DNA of 64,000 bases from AP-15 sp963797115 (GCA_963797115.1 CAWCOH010000001.1:2356001-2420000), one strand, 5' to 3'. Shown: positions 45,606 to 54,823, counted from the stretch's first letter. Made by a program: numbers and translations. The notes: a model not told the origin generated them from the sequence alone.

Positions 45606-46034
45606 TTACTCGGCTGGATGAGGCGTCAGGCCGTCTGCGGGTTGGTGGGCAGCCTGGAACCTCTTATCGCCGGGATGATGATTCGGCTCCCCTCGAGTTG
45701 TTTCGATGCCGGCCGGATCGCGCAGCGCATAGCCGCGACCCCACACGGTCTCGATATAATGTTTTCCACCCGTCGCCTGGGCTAATTTTTTGCGTAGCTT
45801 GCAGACGAAGACGTCGATTATTTTGAGCCCCGGCTCTTTCATTCCGTCATATAAATGGTTTAGAAACATTTCCTTGGTCAAGGTGGTACCTTTGCGCTGG
45901 CAGAGTAGTTCGAGTATCCCGTATTCTTTGGCGGTCAAACGCACCGGATGATCGTCAACCGAGACAACGCGTGTCGCGAGATTCACCACCAGCCTGCCCG
46001 TCCGAATATGCGATTCTGACTGCTCCTGGCACAT
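45606..46034 (-). CDS. CtrA-type DNA-binding domain protein without a receiver domain
   Basis: ATG 46034 has GGAGG five bases upstream and is preferred to GTG 46064. The 142-residue protein contains one OmpR-type winged helix that is strikingly like the CtrA effector domain: LTAKEYGILELLCQRKGTTL, TKEMFLNHLYDGMKEPGLKI, IDVFVCKLRKKLAQATGGKH and YIETVWGRGYALRDP. There is no receiver domain: only about 15 residues precede the winged helix. The last 35 residues are polar and unlike CtrA. It should bind CtrA-box DNA (TTAA-N7-TTAA) without phosphorylation control. It follows a SciP-like gene by 36 bp. Confidence 0.88.
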   Translation of the reverse strand: MCQEQSESHIRTGRLVVNLATRVVSVDDHPVRLTAKEYGILELLCQRKGTTLTKEMFLNHLYDGMKEPGLKIIDVFVCKLRKKLAQATGGKHYIETVWGRGYALRDPAGIETTRGEPNHHPGDKRFQAAHQPADGLTPHPAE

Positions 46035-46070
46035 AACATCCTCCAGTTTTTTCCAGTAGATCACAGCGCC

Positions 46071-46352
46071 TCATTCCTTCGTTTTCTGGATTCTAGTGCT
46101 CAGTACCGCGGCTTTGGCTGGGGCACCGTAATAGATTTGCAGGCGCGTGATCCGCAAACCAGGGATGCCGTGATTCTCGATCCCTCGCTCCCAGGTAAGG
46201 AATTCCTCCTCCGAAAGTTCATAGCGATGGCAAGCTTCCTCGAGACCGATGGCGCCGCTACGCACTGCCGCGACGAGCGCAGCCTTGCGCCGTGCGACCC
46301 AGTGCTTGGTGTCGGCGGGCGGCAAGTCGGCAGTAATGCAGTTAGCACACAT
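46071..46352 (-). CDS. SciP-like (DUF1153) CtrA-inhibitory protein
   Basis: ATG 46352 with GAGGCG upstream gives 93 residues, close to the ~90 of Caulobacter SciP (from memory). The body ITADLPPADTKHWVARRKAA, LVAAVRSGAIGLEEACHRYE and LSEEEFLTWERGIENHGIPG LRITRLQ matches DUF1153 along its whole length. SciP is a helix-turn-helix protein that blocks CtrA-dependent transcription. Here it is the first gene of a two-gene unit with a receiver-less CtrA-like protein. The start of the protein (MCANC) has two cysteines not expected in SciP. Confidence 0.88.
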   Translation of the reverse strand: MCANCITADLPPADTKHWVARRKAALVAAVRSGAIGLEEACHRYELSEEEFLTWERGIENHGIPGLRITRLQIYYGAPAKAAVLSTRIQKTKE

Positions 46353-46373
46353 CAAAATTTCGCCTCGGGTCAA

Positions 46374-47067
46374 TCCGGTCGTGGTTAGTTCTCGTGGCGT
46401 CAGGGAGGATTTGGGTAAGGTTAGAGAGTCCTCAGACTCCGACGAAAACTTTCATCGAAGCAGAGTCGGCAGCAGAATCCCCGTTTTGTGGTCTCTCACG
46501 CTTAAGATTTGCGCCCCTTTCTCGTGAGCACTTTCCATCCGTCGCTGAGTCAATAGATGATCGAGGTCATCGTCTCAAAAAATTATCAACAATTTTTGGC
46601 ACCTCTTTGCCGCCTTAGAGGGCCTGTGCCTCAGCCGGAGGATAAGCCGGACCGGATAACGGGTTAAAGGGTCAAAACTGAAATCTCTCCGTCGAACGAG
46701 TAGTGGCTGCACCACAGCCGAGCCAGCAAGACTTGGAAGGCGACAAGAATCAGGAAGACCGCATGTCGGCTCAGCCATAAGCGTTGGATGCTTTGTGACT
46801 AGACTCGACCGACTGGCGGGATTTAAGGCTAGCCCTCGTGGGCTCGACTGGCCCTGCTCCTCAAATATGAGGTGCAGTTAGCTGCCGTACATGCGCGCCA
46901 GCTTTCATCGCACGATTTGATCCGGCCAGTAGGCTTGGAACCCTGTAGCGTCGGTGGTGGCGGGTGAAGACCCGCAAGCGGGCAGGGTCGGGTCGGCGCC
47001 AGTGAACATTCCGGTGCCGCCCCGTCCGCGGCAAGCCCCAAATCCTGAACCGTTCGCGCGGGGGAGG
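46374..47067. other. 690 bp without a recognisable gene
   Basis: This region holds the upstream sequence of the SciP-like gene and the downstream sequence of the Rieske oxygenase gene. I found no full CtrA box. Short frames on both strands have poor composition. The first 150 bp next to the SciP-like gene is AT-richer and is the likely promoter region. Confidence 0.45.
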
Positions 47068-48339
47068 TCAGGCTTCGGTCCAGCCGTTCTTTACCGTTTC
47101 CTTAAGCACGCCCCGCGCGACCCTGCGCAGTAATTGCCGGTCGGCCTCCGGCGTCGCGGCTGCAGCGATGCCCGACACTATCCGGTCGTGACTGTAGGTC
47201 GTCACCGCCAACCCATTGCGCAGCATCGGCGATTCCAGTTGCTCGCCCTTACCGACTGTGCGGATGCCGCGCCGGATCATGTTGCGCATCATGATGATGC
47301 CGCGGTCCGTGGCGGCGAGATGCTCGAGCCCGTGCTGGGCCGTGCCGCCATGAATGCTGACCTGGGCGTCGTAGTCGCCGGGCACCCTCTGGCGCTCTTC
47401 ATACGACCGGCTCGCATCCTGACCGAAACCGGAGCCTCGGCGCGGCTCCTTGCCCTCGGGTGTCCGGTAATAGCCGATCTGCATCGTGTGCGTGTCATCG
47501 AGCGGCACCGCCCAGGTTGTCGCTTGTGGCCGGTTGATCGAATTGCGCAAAGCCATCGGGTCGGCATTGGGCGGGAACTGATGGATGTTGGGGAGGATGA
47601 AATCGGCGACCCGCACCCACACCCGATCGCCTTGCCGGCGGGTGTCGATGTAGACCATGCCGACCGGGGTCTCCACCCAGTCCCACTCGCCCAGCTCCTT
47701 CAAATCCTCGGTAAACCCTTCGCTCCCGGGCAAGGTATGCAGAAAGGCGAGATGCGCCGGGTCCATGCTGTTTTCCTTGACTTGGAGCCAATTGCACTCC
47801 CACAAGGTCGGGGCGCGCGCGGCGAGCCGGTAGCCCCGCAGGTCGTAGGTGTCGAGAACCGGAAACGGCGGCTGCTTATCCGGTGGCCCCATATAGGCGA
47901 AGACCAACCCGGCGAATTCATGCACCGGGTAGGCGCCGTGAAAGAGCCGGTCCTTCAGGGTGCTGTCGGCGGGCTCGCCGGGAGTCTCGAGGATCGCGCC
48001 GTCGCAGTCGAACAGCCAGCCGTGGTAGCAGCAACGGATGCCCCGCTCGCCGATCAGGCCGAACTCGAGCGAGGTGCCGCGATGCGGGCAATGCAACTCC
48101 AACAGGCCGATGCTGCCGCTCCTGTCGCGGTAGGCGACGAGGTCCTCGCCGAGGATGCGGACGCGCCGTGGCAGGTCGCCCAATTCGCTGCCGAGGACCA
48201 CCGGCTGCCAGAAGCGTCGCAGATATTCCCCGCACGGGGTGCCCGGCCCGACGCGGGTCAGCTCCACGTCTTCCGGCGGCCGCGCGCGATGGTGATAAGC
48301 GCTGTGGGTGGTATTCAGAAACGGCACGCGTGCAGCCAT
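47068..48339 (-). CDS. Rieske non-haem iron oxygenase, alpha subunit
   Basis: The 423-residue protein has the Rieske site LHCPHRGTSLEFGLIGERGI RCCYHGWLFDCDG (Cys-x-His and Cys-x-x-His). The mononuclear iron helix is NSMDPAHLAFLH. The N-terminus FLNTTHSAYHHRARPPEDVE and C-terminal helix resemble the phthalate/vanillate-demethylase-like group. It would hydroxylate or demethylate an aromatic substrate with electrons from a reductase encoded elsewhere. Divergent from mgtC. Confidence 0.9.
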   Translation of the reverse strand: MAARVPFLNTTHSAYHHRARPPEDVELTRVGPGTPCGEYLRRFWQPVVLGSELGDLPRRVRILGEDLVAYRDRSGSIGLLELHCPHRGTSLEFGLIGERGIRCCYHGWLFDCDGAILETPGEPADSTLKDRLFHGAYPVHEFAGLVFAYMGPPDKQPPFPVLDTYDLRGYRLAARAPTLWECNWLQVKENSMDPAHLAFLHTLPGSEGFTEDLKELGEWDWVETPVGMVYIDTRRQGDRVWVRVADFILPNIHQFPPNADPMALRNSINRPQATTWAVPLDDTHTMQIGYYRTPEGKEPRRGSGFGQDASRSYEERQRVPGDYDAQVSIHGGTAQHGLEHLAATDRGIIMMRNMIRRGIRTVGKGEQLESPMLRNGLAVTTYSHDRIVSGIAAAATPEADRQLLRRVARGVLKETVKNGWTEA

Positions 48340-48446
48340 GATCCGCTCCTTGGTGCGTCGTCGGTTGTTCGGAGCGATATTGAACGTTGGGCGAGCGGAG
48401 GGTCAAGGCGTCCCTGATCAACCCCGGGTTCGGGAGGCATCACGCT

Positions 48447-49148
48447 ATGGATCTGCACGAGATCGTTCTCCGCCTCGGCGCCGCACTGCTGCTCGGCGCC
48501 GTCATCGGCTTCGAGCGGCAGTGGCGGCAGCGCATGGCTGGGCTCAGGACGAACGCGCTCGTCGCGATCGGGGCCGCCGGATTCGTGGTGTTTTCGGCGA
48601 GCTTCTCAGGCGAGGACAGCCCGACCCGGGTCGCAGCCCAGATCGTGTCCGGCATCGGCTTCCTCGGCGCCGGGGTGATCCTTCGCGAAGGGCTCAATGT
48701 GCGCGGCCTCAATACCGCAGCGACGCTCTGGTGCTCGGCAATGGTCGGAACCTTCGCCGGCGCGGGTCAGATCGTTGCGAGCGCGCTCGCCGCGGCCTTT
48801 GTCGTATCCACAAATCTTTTTCTGCGGCCGATTGTCCAGCTGATCAACAAGCAGCCGTTCGGGGCGGTCGAGGTCGAGACGCAATACGCGGTTGAGATCC
48901 GCTGCCATGGCCAGGAAGAAGCGCACGTCCGCGCGCTACTGCTGCAGGAAGCAGCTGGTGCGGCATTGGGTCTACGGCGGCTGACCAGCGAAAATCTCGA
49001 GGACTCCCCGCAAGTGACGGTCAGCGCGCTTCTCGTCTCGCCCAGCCGTCACGACACGGCTCTGGAACAGATTGTCGGCCGAATGAGCCTCGAGCCGTTC
49101 GTCACGGCCGTCCACTGGCACGCCCAGCAAGCCGCCGCCGAGAGCTGA
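48447..49148 (+). CDS. MgtC/SapB-family membrane protein
   Basis: ATG 48447 with GGGAGG upstream gives 233 residues. The N-terminal half has four or five helices with the family signature GAVIGFERQWRQRMAGLRTN and GIGFLGAGVILREGLNVRGL NTAATLW. The C-terminal ACT-like domain (YAVEIRCHGQEEAHVRALLL) is present. MgtC proteins help growth at low Mg2+ and modulate F1Fo-ATPase. Inner membrane. Confidence 0.92.
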   Translation: MDLHEIVLRLGAALLLGAVIGFERQWRQRMAGLRTNALVAIGAAGFVVFSASFSGEDSPTRVAAQIVSGIGFLGAGVILREGLNVRGLNTAATLWCSAMVGTFAGAGQIVASALAAAFVVSTNLFLRPIVQLINKQPFGAVEVETQYAVEIRCHGQEEAHVRALLLQEAAGAALGLRRLTSENLEDSPQVTVSALLVSPSRHDTALEQIVGRMSLEPFVTAVHWHAQQAAAES

Positions 49149-49187
49149 GAGGGCTGGGGTAATCGGATCATTCGGGGCCCGAAACGC

Positions 49188-49320
49188 CTAGGCTTCGGAG
49201 CTATGGTTGCTCTTGATTCTCAGCGACGCCTGGAATGCGGACTGGGCGTTGCCCCATTTGGATCGGCAGCTGCCGTATTCCGATACGATCATGCCTGGCA
49301 GTCCGTATAGCGCAGCCAAA
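49188..49320 (-). pseudogene. Possible IS3-type transposase scrap
   Basis: A minus-strand frame reads NSNLAALYGLPGMIVSEYGS, close to the YGxPxxIVSDNG block around the second Asp of IS3-family integrase cores, with Glu-Tyr in place of Asp-Asn. Nothing before or after it matches. The rest of the 49149-49475 gap is empty. Confidence 0.3.
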
Positions 49321-49475
49321 TTCGAATTCATCGGCGCTGCTGAGAAAACCATGTGACGCCAGTAAGCAGAGGCTCGCAAAGATCCGCGCGGATGAGCAGT
49401 GTTGTTAAGATGTCATAGCGGCGCGGGCCGGGCTGTCTGTGCTCCCGGGCGAGCTCCTTGTAAAAGAGGGGACCC

Positions 49476-49744
49476 ATGGACATGCCCGAAACCGTCCCGG
49501 CTTCCGAGTTCACCCGCAATTTCGGTCGCTACCGCATGCTGGCGCAGCCCGAAGTGGTCGCCGTCTCGAGCCACAGCCGGATCATCGGCTACTCCGTCGG
49601 CCCCGACGAGTATGCGGAGTTCAAGCGCTTCCGCGAAAGCCGCCGCAGCTTCGCCACCGCCGAACGGCCGGGGGAGAAGCTCGAGGCGACCTGCACATCG
49701 ATGCGCGGCACGCTCATCTCGACAAGTTACTCGATCCCAAGTAG
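49476..49744 (+). pseudogene. Phd/YefM-like antitoxin, frameshifted
   Basis: The frame MDMPETVPASEFTRNFGRYR MLAQPEVVAVSSHSRIIGYS is an AbrB/Phd-type antitoxin N-terminus. After KLEA at about 49685 the sensible C-terminus (ARHAHLDKLLDPK) lies in another frame and ends at 49744. One indel separates them. GAGGGGACCC precedes the ATG. No intact toxin follows. Confidence 0.65.
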
Positions 49745-49753
49745 CGGAAGCTT

Positions 49754-49915
49754 ATGCCGATCCGCAACGCCGAGCCGGGCCTCGGGAGAATCTTGTTTGA
49801 TGTAAGCGGAGACTTGAAGCTCGGTGCCGCTTGCCTACGTCACAAACTTGCGACGCCGGCACATTTCCCCATGCGGCGGTCGATTGGGACCTCAACGTTG
49901 AGAATACTGGCGTGA
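49754..49915 (+). pseudogene. Possible toxin remnant after the antitoxin
   Basis: A 53-codon frame starts MPIRNAEPGLGRILFDVSGD nine bases after the antitoxin stop. The first residues resemble the start of PemK-like toxins paired with such antitoxins. Nothing after residue 10 matches. It may be the stub of a deleted toxin. The 49916-50125 stretch holds no gene. Confidence 0.25.
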
Positions 49916-50125
49916 GCCTCTGGGGAAGGCACATTTCAATCGAACATTTCGAGGCTATTGGGTGACCAGGCGTAAGGATCTGTCGCCAAGTCATCCATCG
50001 CCGGTGTGTCATTTTGGTGACCGGATATCCGTCTCGCCGAATATCGAACCTTCGATCGGCCATCGGCTCTGAACCAGGCAATCCGCCCGGGTTGCCGGAG
50101 TACACCACAATAATGGAGACACCGT

Positions 50126-50564
50126 ATGCGCTCTACCGAACATCATGCTACCAGACCGCGTCTGTCGCAACCTCTTGCGGCGGCCATATTGGGTCTTCGG
50201 CTGCCTGCTTCTGTCGCCGGTGGCACACGCCCAGAACCAACCGCCGAACCAGCCGCAGGCTCGCCCTCAGGGGCAATCACCGGGGCAATCACCATCGCCG
50301 ACTATCTCGGACCAGAAGCTGACCGCGGCTGCGGCGGCCATAGGGCAGATAACCAGCATCAAGCAGAACTATGATCAGAAGATTGCGGCGGCGCAGCCGT
50401 CCGATAAGCAACACATCGCCGACGAGGCAAACAACGCCATGAAGAAGGCGGTCACTGACCAGGGCCTCCCCGTGGATGAATACAACACGATAGTGCAGAC
50501 GGCGCACAACGACCCCACAATTCGCCAGAAGCTCGTCCAACGCATCCATCCTTCGGGCCAATAG
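50126..50564 (+). CDS. DUF4168-type exported protein, frameshift in the signal peptide
   Basis: ATG 50126 with GGAG nine bases upstream starts MRSTEHHATRPRLSQPLAAA ILGL. The frame then switches to CLLLSPVAHAQNQPPNQP, completing a signal peptide, and continues with KLTAAAAAIGQITSIKQNYD and GLPVDEYNTIVQTAHNDPTI to 50564. This mature part is DUF4168-like. One indel near 50195 explains the break. The uninterrupted frame beginning at 50145 gives 139 residues with an unlikely N-terminus. Confidence 0.7.
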
Positions 50565-50581
50565 TCCGGTAGAGGTGTAAA

Positions 50582-50875
50582 ATGACGTCCACCAACCGCA
50601 TGACCGAAGCGCAGAGAGTGGCTCAGACGCTTGGCGTCGTTATCGGGGCCGCCTCCTGTTGCGAGCAAGTGACCGAAGAGCGTGTTGCTTCCGTCGCGGT
50701 AAAGCTAAGACAGCTTGTCTCGGCGGCGGCTGGCGACTTGGCCGACGCGGAAGCCGCCAATGAGCAGTTTTCTGCTGCTCTCGATGCCGGCAAAACTGCC
50801 GCCGAGGGCGGGAAAATCGATCCTGAACAAGCAGAGGCCGCTCTAGTTGAGCTGGAAGCGGAACTGTTACTATAG
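50582..50875 (+). CDS. Small alanine-rich hypothetical protein
   Basis: The 97-residue protein MTSTNRMTEAQRVAQTLGVV then VASVAVKLRQLVSAAAGDLA and GKIDPEQAEAALVELEAELL is helical and acidic, with a CC pair (AASCCEQVTE). GTAGAGGTG precedes the ATG. It follows the DUF4168 gene by 17 bp and may be cotranscribed. Family unknown. Confidence 0.55.
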   Translation: MTSTNRMTEAQRVAQTLGVVIGAASCCEQVTEERVASVAVKLRQLVSAAAGDLADAEAANEQFSAALDAGKTAAEGGKIDPEQAEAALVELEAELLL

Positions 50876-51548
50876 AAGGCGACAGGGCGAGGCCGGCGGT
50901 TGACCCTGTCGTCTCGCCTCCCTTCTTCGAGTTCCGAGGACACGATTCTTAGTCGGGTCTGCGTGTCCTTCGTCAGGTCGACCGTCCGTCCGCGTGGGTC
51001 GCGGCTGCTTGCGGTGGGCGAGGCTCTCGCGGTTCTGCCCGTAATCCTGTGTCCCCATAATCCCCTGCGGAAGCCGACACTACGCGGCGGACTCAGCAAG
51101 CGTAGAGCGGGTGGAGCGCAGCGCAACCCCATTGGTTCCGTGGGGCGCCACAGCGGGTCGCGCTTCGCTAACCCGCTCTACGATCTACGCTCCCGACTAT
51201 CGGGTGAACGTCGGTTCTTGGCAGTCGCTGACTATGTGCTGGTCGGTTGAAAGTCCGGTGTTCCGATGTGGTCTGGAAACCGAAATCCAACTTGAGAGGT
51301 CGCCAAACAGGCGGCTTGACCGGGCGACGATCCGATTAGCGAAGCGATCGTCAAATTGCCTGCTTTGCATGCCATGGTTCAGTCCGGATGCTTTCAAGCG
51401 GATTGCCCGATTGACGCTGGCGCGGCGAGCAGAAGCGCATCGACTACTTTAAAGAGAAGTTTTGCTGCAGATTTGCTGCAGGTGGCGAAGTGATTATACT
51501 ATGGTCTCAATTCACGGTTGTAGGACATGCGATCCTGCCCTTAGGCAC
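50876..51548. other. 670 bp without a gene, with one large palindrome
   Basis: The only clear structure is a perfect 12-bp inverted repeat, CGTAGAGCGGGT (51101-51112) and ACCCGCTCTACG (51171-51182), enclosing 58 bp with further partial pairing. Such repeats are frequent non-coding elements in this class. No coding frame is convincing. Confidence 0.6.
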
Positions 51549-51968
51549 TCAGCATTGCATCAGCTCGATGCTGACGCCGTCGGGTGCGGCGACGTAGCAC
51601 AAGAGGCTGCCGCCCGCACCCTTCTTCAGCTCGACCGGGAAGGTCACGCCCTTGGCCCGCAGCTTGGCGCAAAAGGCGGTGAGATCGCCTTGATAAAGGA
51701 AGCCGAAATGATCGGTGCCCCAGGCGTTGTGGCTGGAGAAGTCGGCATAACGCCGGATCGGCCGGGCGGGCTCCGGAGCTTCGCCCGGCCGCCGGCCGCG
51801 GATCAGGATCGTCATTCCGCCGAGATCGACGAAGATCTGCGGGGCGCCGCGCGCCATCGTGTCGGCCGCGATCGTGGCGCCGAACATCTCTACATACCAC
51901 TCGGCCGATGCTCGCGGGTTTTCGCTGATGAAGTGCACGTGATCGAATTTGAACGCAGGATTGCTCAT
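51549..51968 (-). CDS. VOC-family (glyoxalase-like) protein
   Basis: ATG 51968 (GAGGAGGCAAGC upstream) gives 139 residues. The two beta-alpha-beta modules start FKFDHVHFISENPRASAEWY and NAWGTDHFGFLYQGDLTAFC, and the protein ends LLCYVAAPDGVSIELMQC. The His and Glu positions of a VOC metal site are present. Substrate unknown. Confidence 0.88.
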   Translation of the reverse strand: MSNPAFKFDHVHFISENPRASAEWYVEMFGATIAADTMARGAPQIFVDLGGMTILIRGRRPGEAPEPARPIRRYADFSSHNAWGTDHFGFLYQGDLTAFCAKLRAKGVTFPVELKKGAGGSLLCYVAAPDGVSIELMQC

Positions 51969-52177
51969 GCTTGCCTCCTCGGCAGCCAATCGGCCAGTTC
52001 CTAGACGAGCATTTTGGGATCGTCTTCGCGTTTCGGTGGACGTGTGCGGCACTCACCTGTGCGGTGATGACGGGCTCTCCGCCTGACATTGATATCGATC
52101 GGGATATCTATGTTGGCATTGCTCGCCGCCGATTTCGTCGCGCTGCGGCTCAGCCGAACTCTTCCGGCCAATTGAGG

Positions 52178-52585
52178 CTACCGGGCGATCGTGCGGCGCC
52201 GCGGCGCCGCATGCGATTTGGTTACTGTCGTCTTTTCCGGCACGCCTTTACAGGCGGCTTCGAGTTCGCCCAGCCGCGCGGCGGTCGCGGCGTGGGCCTC
52301 TGCCTCGATGGCGCGATATTGGTCGATCAATCTGATGCCGAAGGACGTCAGTGCCGCACCGCCGCCATGGCTGCCGCCCGCTTGAGTGGCCACGACCGGC
52401 TCCTGGAAGCAATTGTTCATGTCGTCGACCAGCAGCCATGCGCGGCGATAGGACATGCCCAGAGCGATACCGGCCTGGGTGATCGATCCGGTGTCACGGA
52501 TCGCCTCCAGCAGACGAATCTTGCCCGGGCCGATCGCCCGATCCTCGTTGAGATCAACGCGCAAGGTAAGTCGTGCCGTCGCCAC
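52178..52585 (-). CDS. ModE-type winged-helix regulator without TOBE domains
   Basis: GTG 52585 gives 135 residues: KIRLLEAIRDTGSITQAGIA LGMSYRRAWLLVDDMNNCFQ, VVATQAGGSHGGGAALTSFG. This is the LysR-like N-terminal domain of ModE. The molybdate-binding domains are absent, but a separate Mop protein gene lies 131 bp upstream on the same strand. The unit may replace a two-domain ModE. Confidence 0.88.
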   Translation of the reverse strand: MATARLTLRVDLNEDRAIGPGKIRLLEAIRDTGSITQAGIALGMSYRRAWLLVDDMNNCFQEPVVATQAGGSHGGGAALTSFGIRLIDQYRAIEAEAHAATAARLGELEAACKGVPEKTTVTKSHAAPRRRTIAR

Positions 52586-52716
52586 CTTGGACGGCTCCCT
52601 CCCGCCTCGTCGCGGAACAGCTATTGAGACCGGAATTTGAGCGCTCGTCAAACTACCCTCATGTGCTGGGCGGCAATCACCCCGAGACAGCGGACACCTC
52701 AGAAGGTCGTGGCGCC

Positions 52717-52923
52717 TCAATTGACGACCATGACGTCCGATGCCTTGATCACGGCAACCGCGTCGTCGCCGACTTTGAGTGCCAGATCGTCCACCGCCTC
52801 ATTAGTAATCGACGAGGTAACAGTGTTTCCGCCGCCGATATCGATGCGGACATGTGCCGTCGTTTGACCGTTGGTTACCGCCACGATCTTGCCTTTGAGC
52901 TGGTTGCGGGCGCTGAGCTCCAT
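52717..52923 (-). CDS. Mop-type molybdate-binding protein (single TOBE domain)
   Basis: ATG 52923 gives 68 residues, the size of free molbindins. It reads MELSARNQLKGKIVAVTNGQ, TAHVRIDIGGGNTVTSSITN, AVDDLALKVGDDAVAVIKAS, with the molybdate-site SARNQLKG. Free Mop proteins form hexamers that store or buffer molybdate in the cytoplasm. It precedes the ModE-like gene, with no modABC transporter in the window. Confidence 0.92.
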   Translation of the reverse strand: MELSARNQLKGKIVAVTNGQTTAHVRIDIGGGNTVTSSITNEAVDDLALKVGDDAVAVIKASDVMVVN

Positions 52924-53004
52924 CGGGTTCTCCTTTGCTGACATGGCCGCTCGATCTATCCCATGGATATCACGATACCAGCAGGAACCGGCGACCAGCG
53001 GCGG

Positions 53005-53454
53005 TCAGTAGAGCGCGCGGAGATCGGCGCGCAGGCGATCCGGATCGATGTCGGCGAGCAGACCTTCAATCGACGCGTGCTCGTTTTCCCACACCGGCAA
53101 GGCCGCGATGAGCAAGGCCCGCCCGGCAGGCGTCAGCGTCAAATGGCGGCCGCGCTTGTCAGCGTCGTCGACCGACACGGTGACCAGACCGCGGCGTTCG
53201 AGCGGTTTCAGATTGGCGGTCAATGTCGTGCGATCCATCGCGAGCAGGGCCGATATGTCGCCGATGCTCGCAGCCTTGGGACGGTTGAGAGACATCAACA
53301 GCGAGAACTGGCCGTTGGTGAGCCCGAGCGGCCGCAAGGCCGCATCAAAGCGCCGCGCCACCGACCGCGCCGCTTGCTGGAGGTGCAAGCAGAGACAGGT
53401 GTCACGAACCCGGCGCGCAACATCGAACGGCAGCATGGCATCGGGTATTGACAT
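53005..53454 (-). CDS. MarR-family transcriptional regulator
   Basis: The 149-residue protein has the MarR winged helix: SVARRFDAALRPLGLTNGQF, SIGDISALLAMDRTTLTANL, GLVTVSVDDADKRGRHLTLT, and a C-terminal dimer helix. It starts at ATG 53454 and is divergent from the serine hydrolase gene. It might control that gene or itself. Confidence 0.92.
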   Translation of the reverse strand: MSIPDAMLPFDVARRVRDTCLCLHLQQAARSVARRFDAALRPLGLTNGQFSLLMSLNRPKAASIGDISALLAMDRTTLTANLKPLERRGLVTVSVDDADKRGRHLTLTPAGRALLIAALPVWENEHASIEGLLADIDPDRLRADLRALY

Positions 53455-53611
53455 CCCGCGATATTAGTTGATTTCAACGTATCTTTCAATCAGGTCAGCG
53501 TGTTGCCCGGGCGCTGCGTCTGCCTTTGGAACTTGGGAGGACAGCGTGGTTGACGAATACGACACGGCCAACGACTCGCCATGTTGTTGCGCAATATAGG
53601 ACGGCCGCACG

Positions 53612-54823
53612 ATGAACTCAGGCGGATTGTCGAAGACGCGGCTCACCCGCCTTCACGACGTGATGGCTGGGTTTGTCGAGCGCGGCGAGGTGCCGGGGCT
53701 CGTCGCGCTGGTCAGCCGGCGCGGGGAGGTGCATGTCGAGGCGCTCGGCATAACGGCGCTCGGCGGCAGCAGTCCGGTGCAGCGCGACACGATTTTCCGC
53801 ATCGCCTCGATGACAAAGCCGATCACCGCCGCCGCTGCGATGATCCTGGTCGAGGAATGCAAGCTGCGGCTCGACGATCCGGTGGACCAGCTACTGCCCG
53901 AACTGGCTGGTCGCCGGGTGTTGAAGCGCCTCGACGGGCCGCTCGACGACACCGAGCCGGCAAAGCGACCGATAACCTTGCGCGACCTCCTGACCTTTTG
54001 CATGGGCTTTGGCATTGTCATGGCGCCGCCCGGCACCCATCCGGTCCAGAGCGCAATCGCCGAGCTGCAACTCGGCCAGGGGCCGCCGCAGCCGTCGTTG
54101 CCGCCGGCGCCTGACGAGTGGATTCGCCGCTTCGGCACGTTGCCGCTGATGCACCAGCCGGGCGGGAAGTGGCTGTATCACACCGGGTCCGACGTGCTGG
54201 GCGTACTGATCGCGCGCGCCGCGGGCGAGCCGTTCGAGACCTTTCTGCGCGAGCGCATCTTCGATCCGCTGGGCATGAAGGACACCGCCTTCAGCGTACC
54301 GGAGTCGAAGCTGAACCGGTTCGCGACGGCCTATTCGAGGAATTTCAAAACCGGGGTATTAGCGCTCTACGATGCCGCCGAGGACGGCCAGTGGAGCCGG
54401 CCGCCGGCGTTCCCGTCGGGCGGCGGAGGGCTGGTCTCGACGATCGACGACTACCTCGCCTTCGCCCTGATGATGCTGAACCATGGCCGACACGGCAGCG
54501 AGCGCATTCTGTCGCGCCCGTCGGTCGAAACGATGACGACGGATCACCTGACCTCGGCGCAAAAGGCAATCTCGGGTTTGGTCCCGGGCGATTTCGATAG
54601 TTATGGCTGGGGGTTCGGCGTGGCCGTCATCACCCGGCGCGAGGACATCTCTGCGCCCGTCGGCAGCTATGGCTGGAGTGGCGGCCTGGGCACGTCGTGG
54701 CGCTCGGACCCAAGCGAGGACATGGTCACGATCCTGTTGACCCAGGCCTCCTGGACCTCGCCGATGCCGCCGCGCGTGAGCCGCGATTTCTGGACCTTGG
54801 CCTACCAAGCCATCGACGACTGA
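53612..54823 (+). CDS. Beta-lactamase-family serine hydrolase
   Basis: The 403-residue protein has the class C/esterase active motif FRIASMTKPITAAAAMILVE (Ser-x-x-Lys), a Tyr motif near KWLYHTGSDVLG and a late GWSGGLGTSW loop. No signal peptide is visible. Such proteins are usually esterases or peptidases acting on small esters or amides, not true beta-lactamases. ATG 53612. Confidence 0.9.
   Translation: MNSGGLSKTRLTRLHDVMAGFVERGEVPGLVALVSRRGEVHVEALGITALGGSSPVQRDTIFRIASMTKPITAAAAMILVEECKLRLDDPVDQLLPELAGRRVLKRLDGPLDDTEPAKRPITLRDLLTFCMGFGIVMAPPGTHPVQSAIAELQLGQGPPQPSLPPAPDEWIRRFGTLPLMHQPGGKWLYHTGSDVLGVLIARAAGEPFETFLRERIFDPLGMKDTAFSVPESKLNRFATAYSRNFKTGVLALYDAAEDGQWSRPPAFPSGGGGLVSTIDDYLAFALMMLNHGRHGSERILSRPSVETMTTDHLTSAQKAISGLVPGDFDSYGWGFGVAVITRREDISAPVGSYGWSGGLGTSWRSDPSEDMVTILLTQASWTSPMPPRVSRDFWTLAYQAIDD

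Noticed and set aside
46374..46620. CtrA boxes upstream of the SciP-like gene
   Set aside because: Scanning for TTAA-N7-TTAA found only half sites such as CTTAAG and GTTAAA, not paired at the right spacing.
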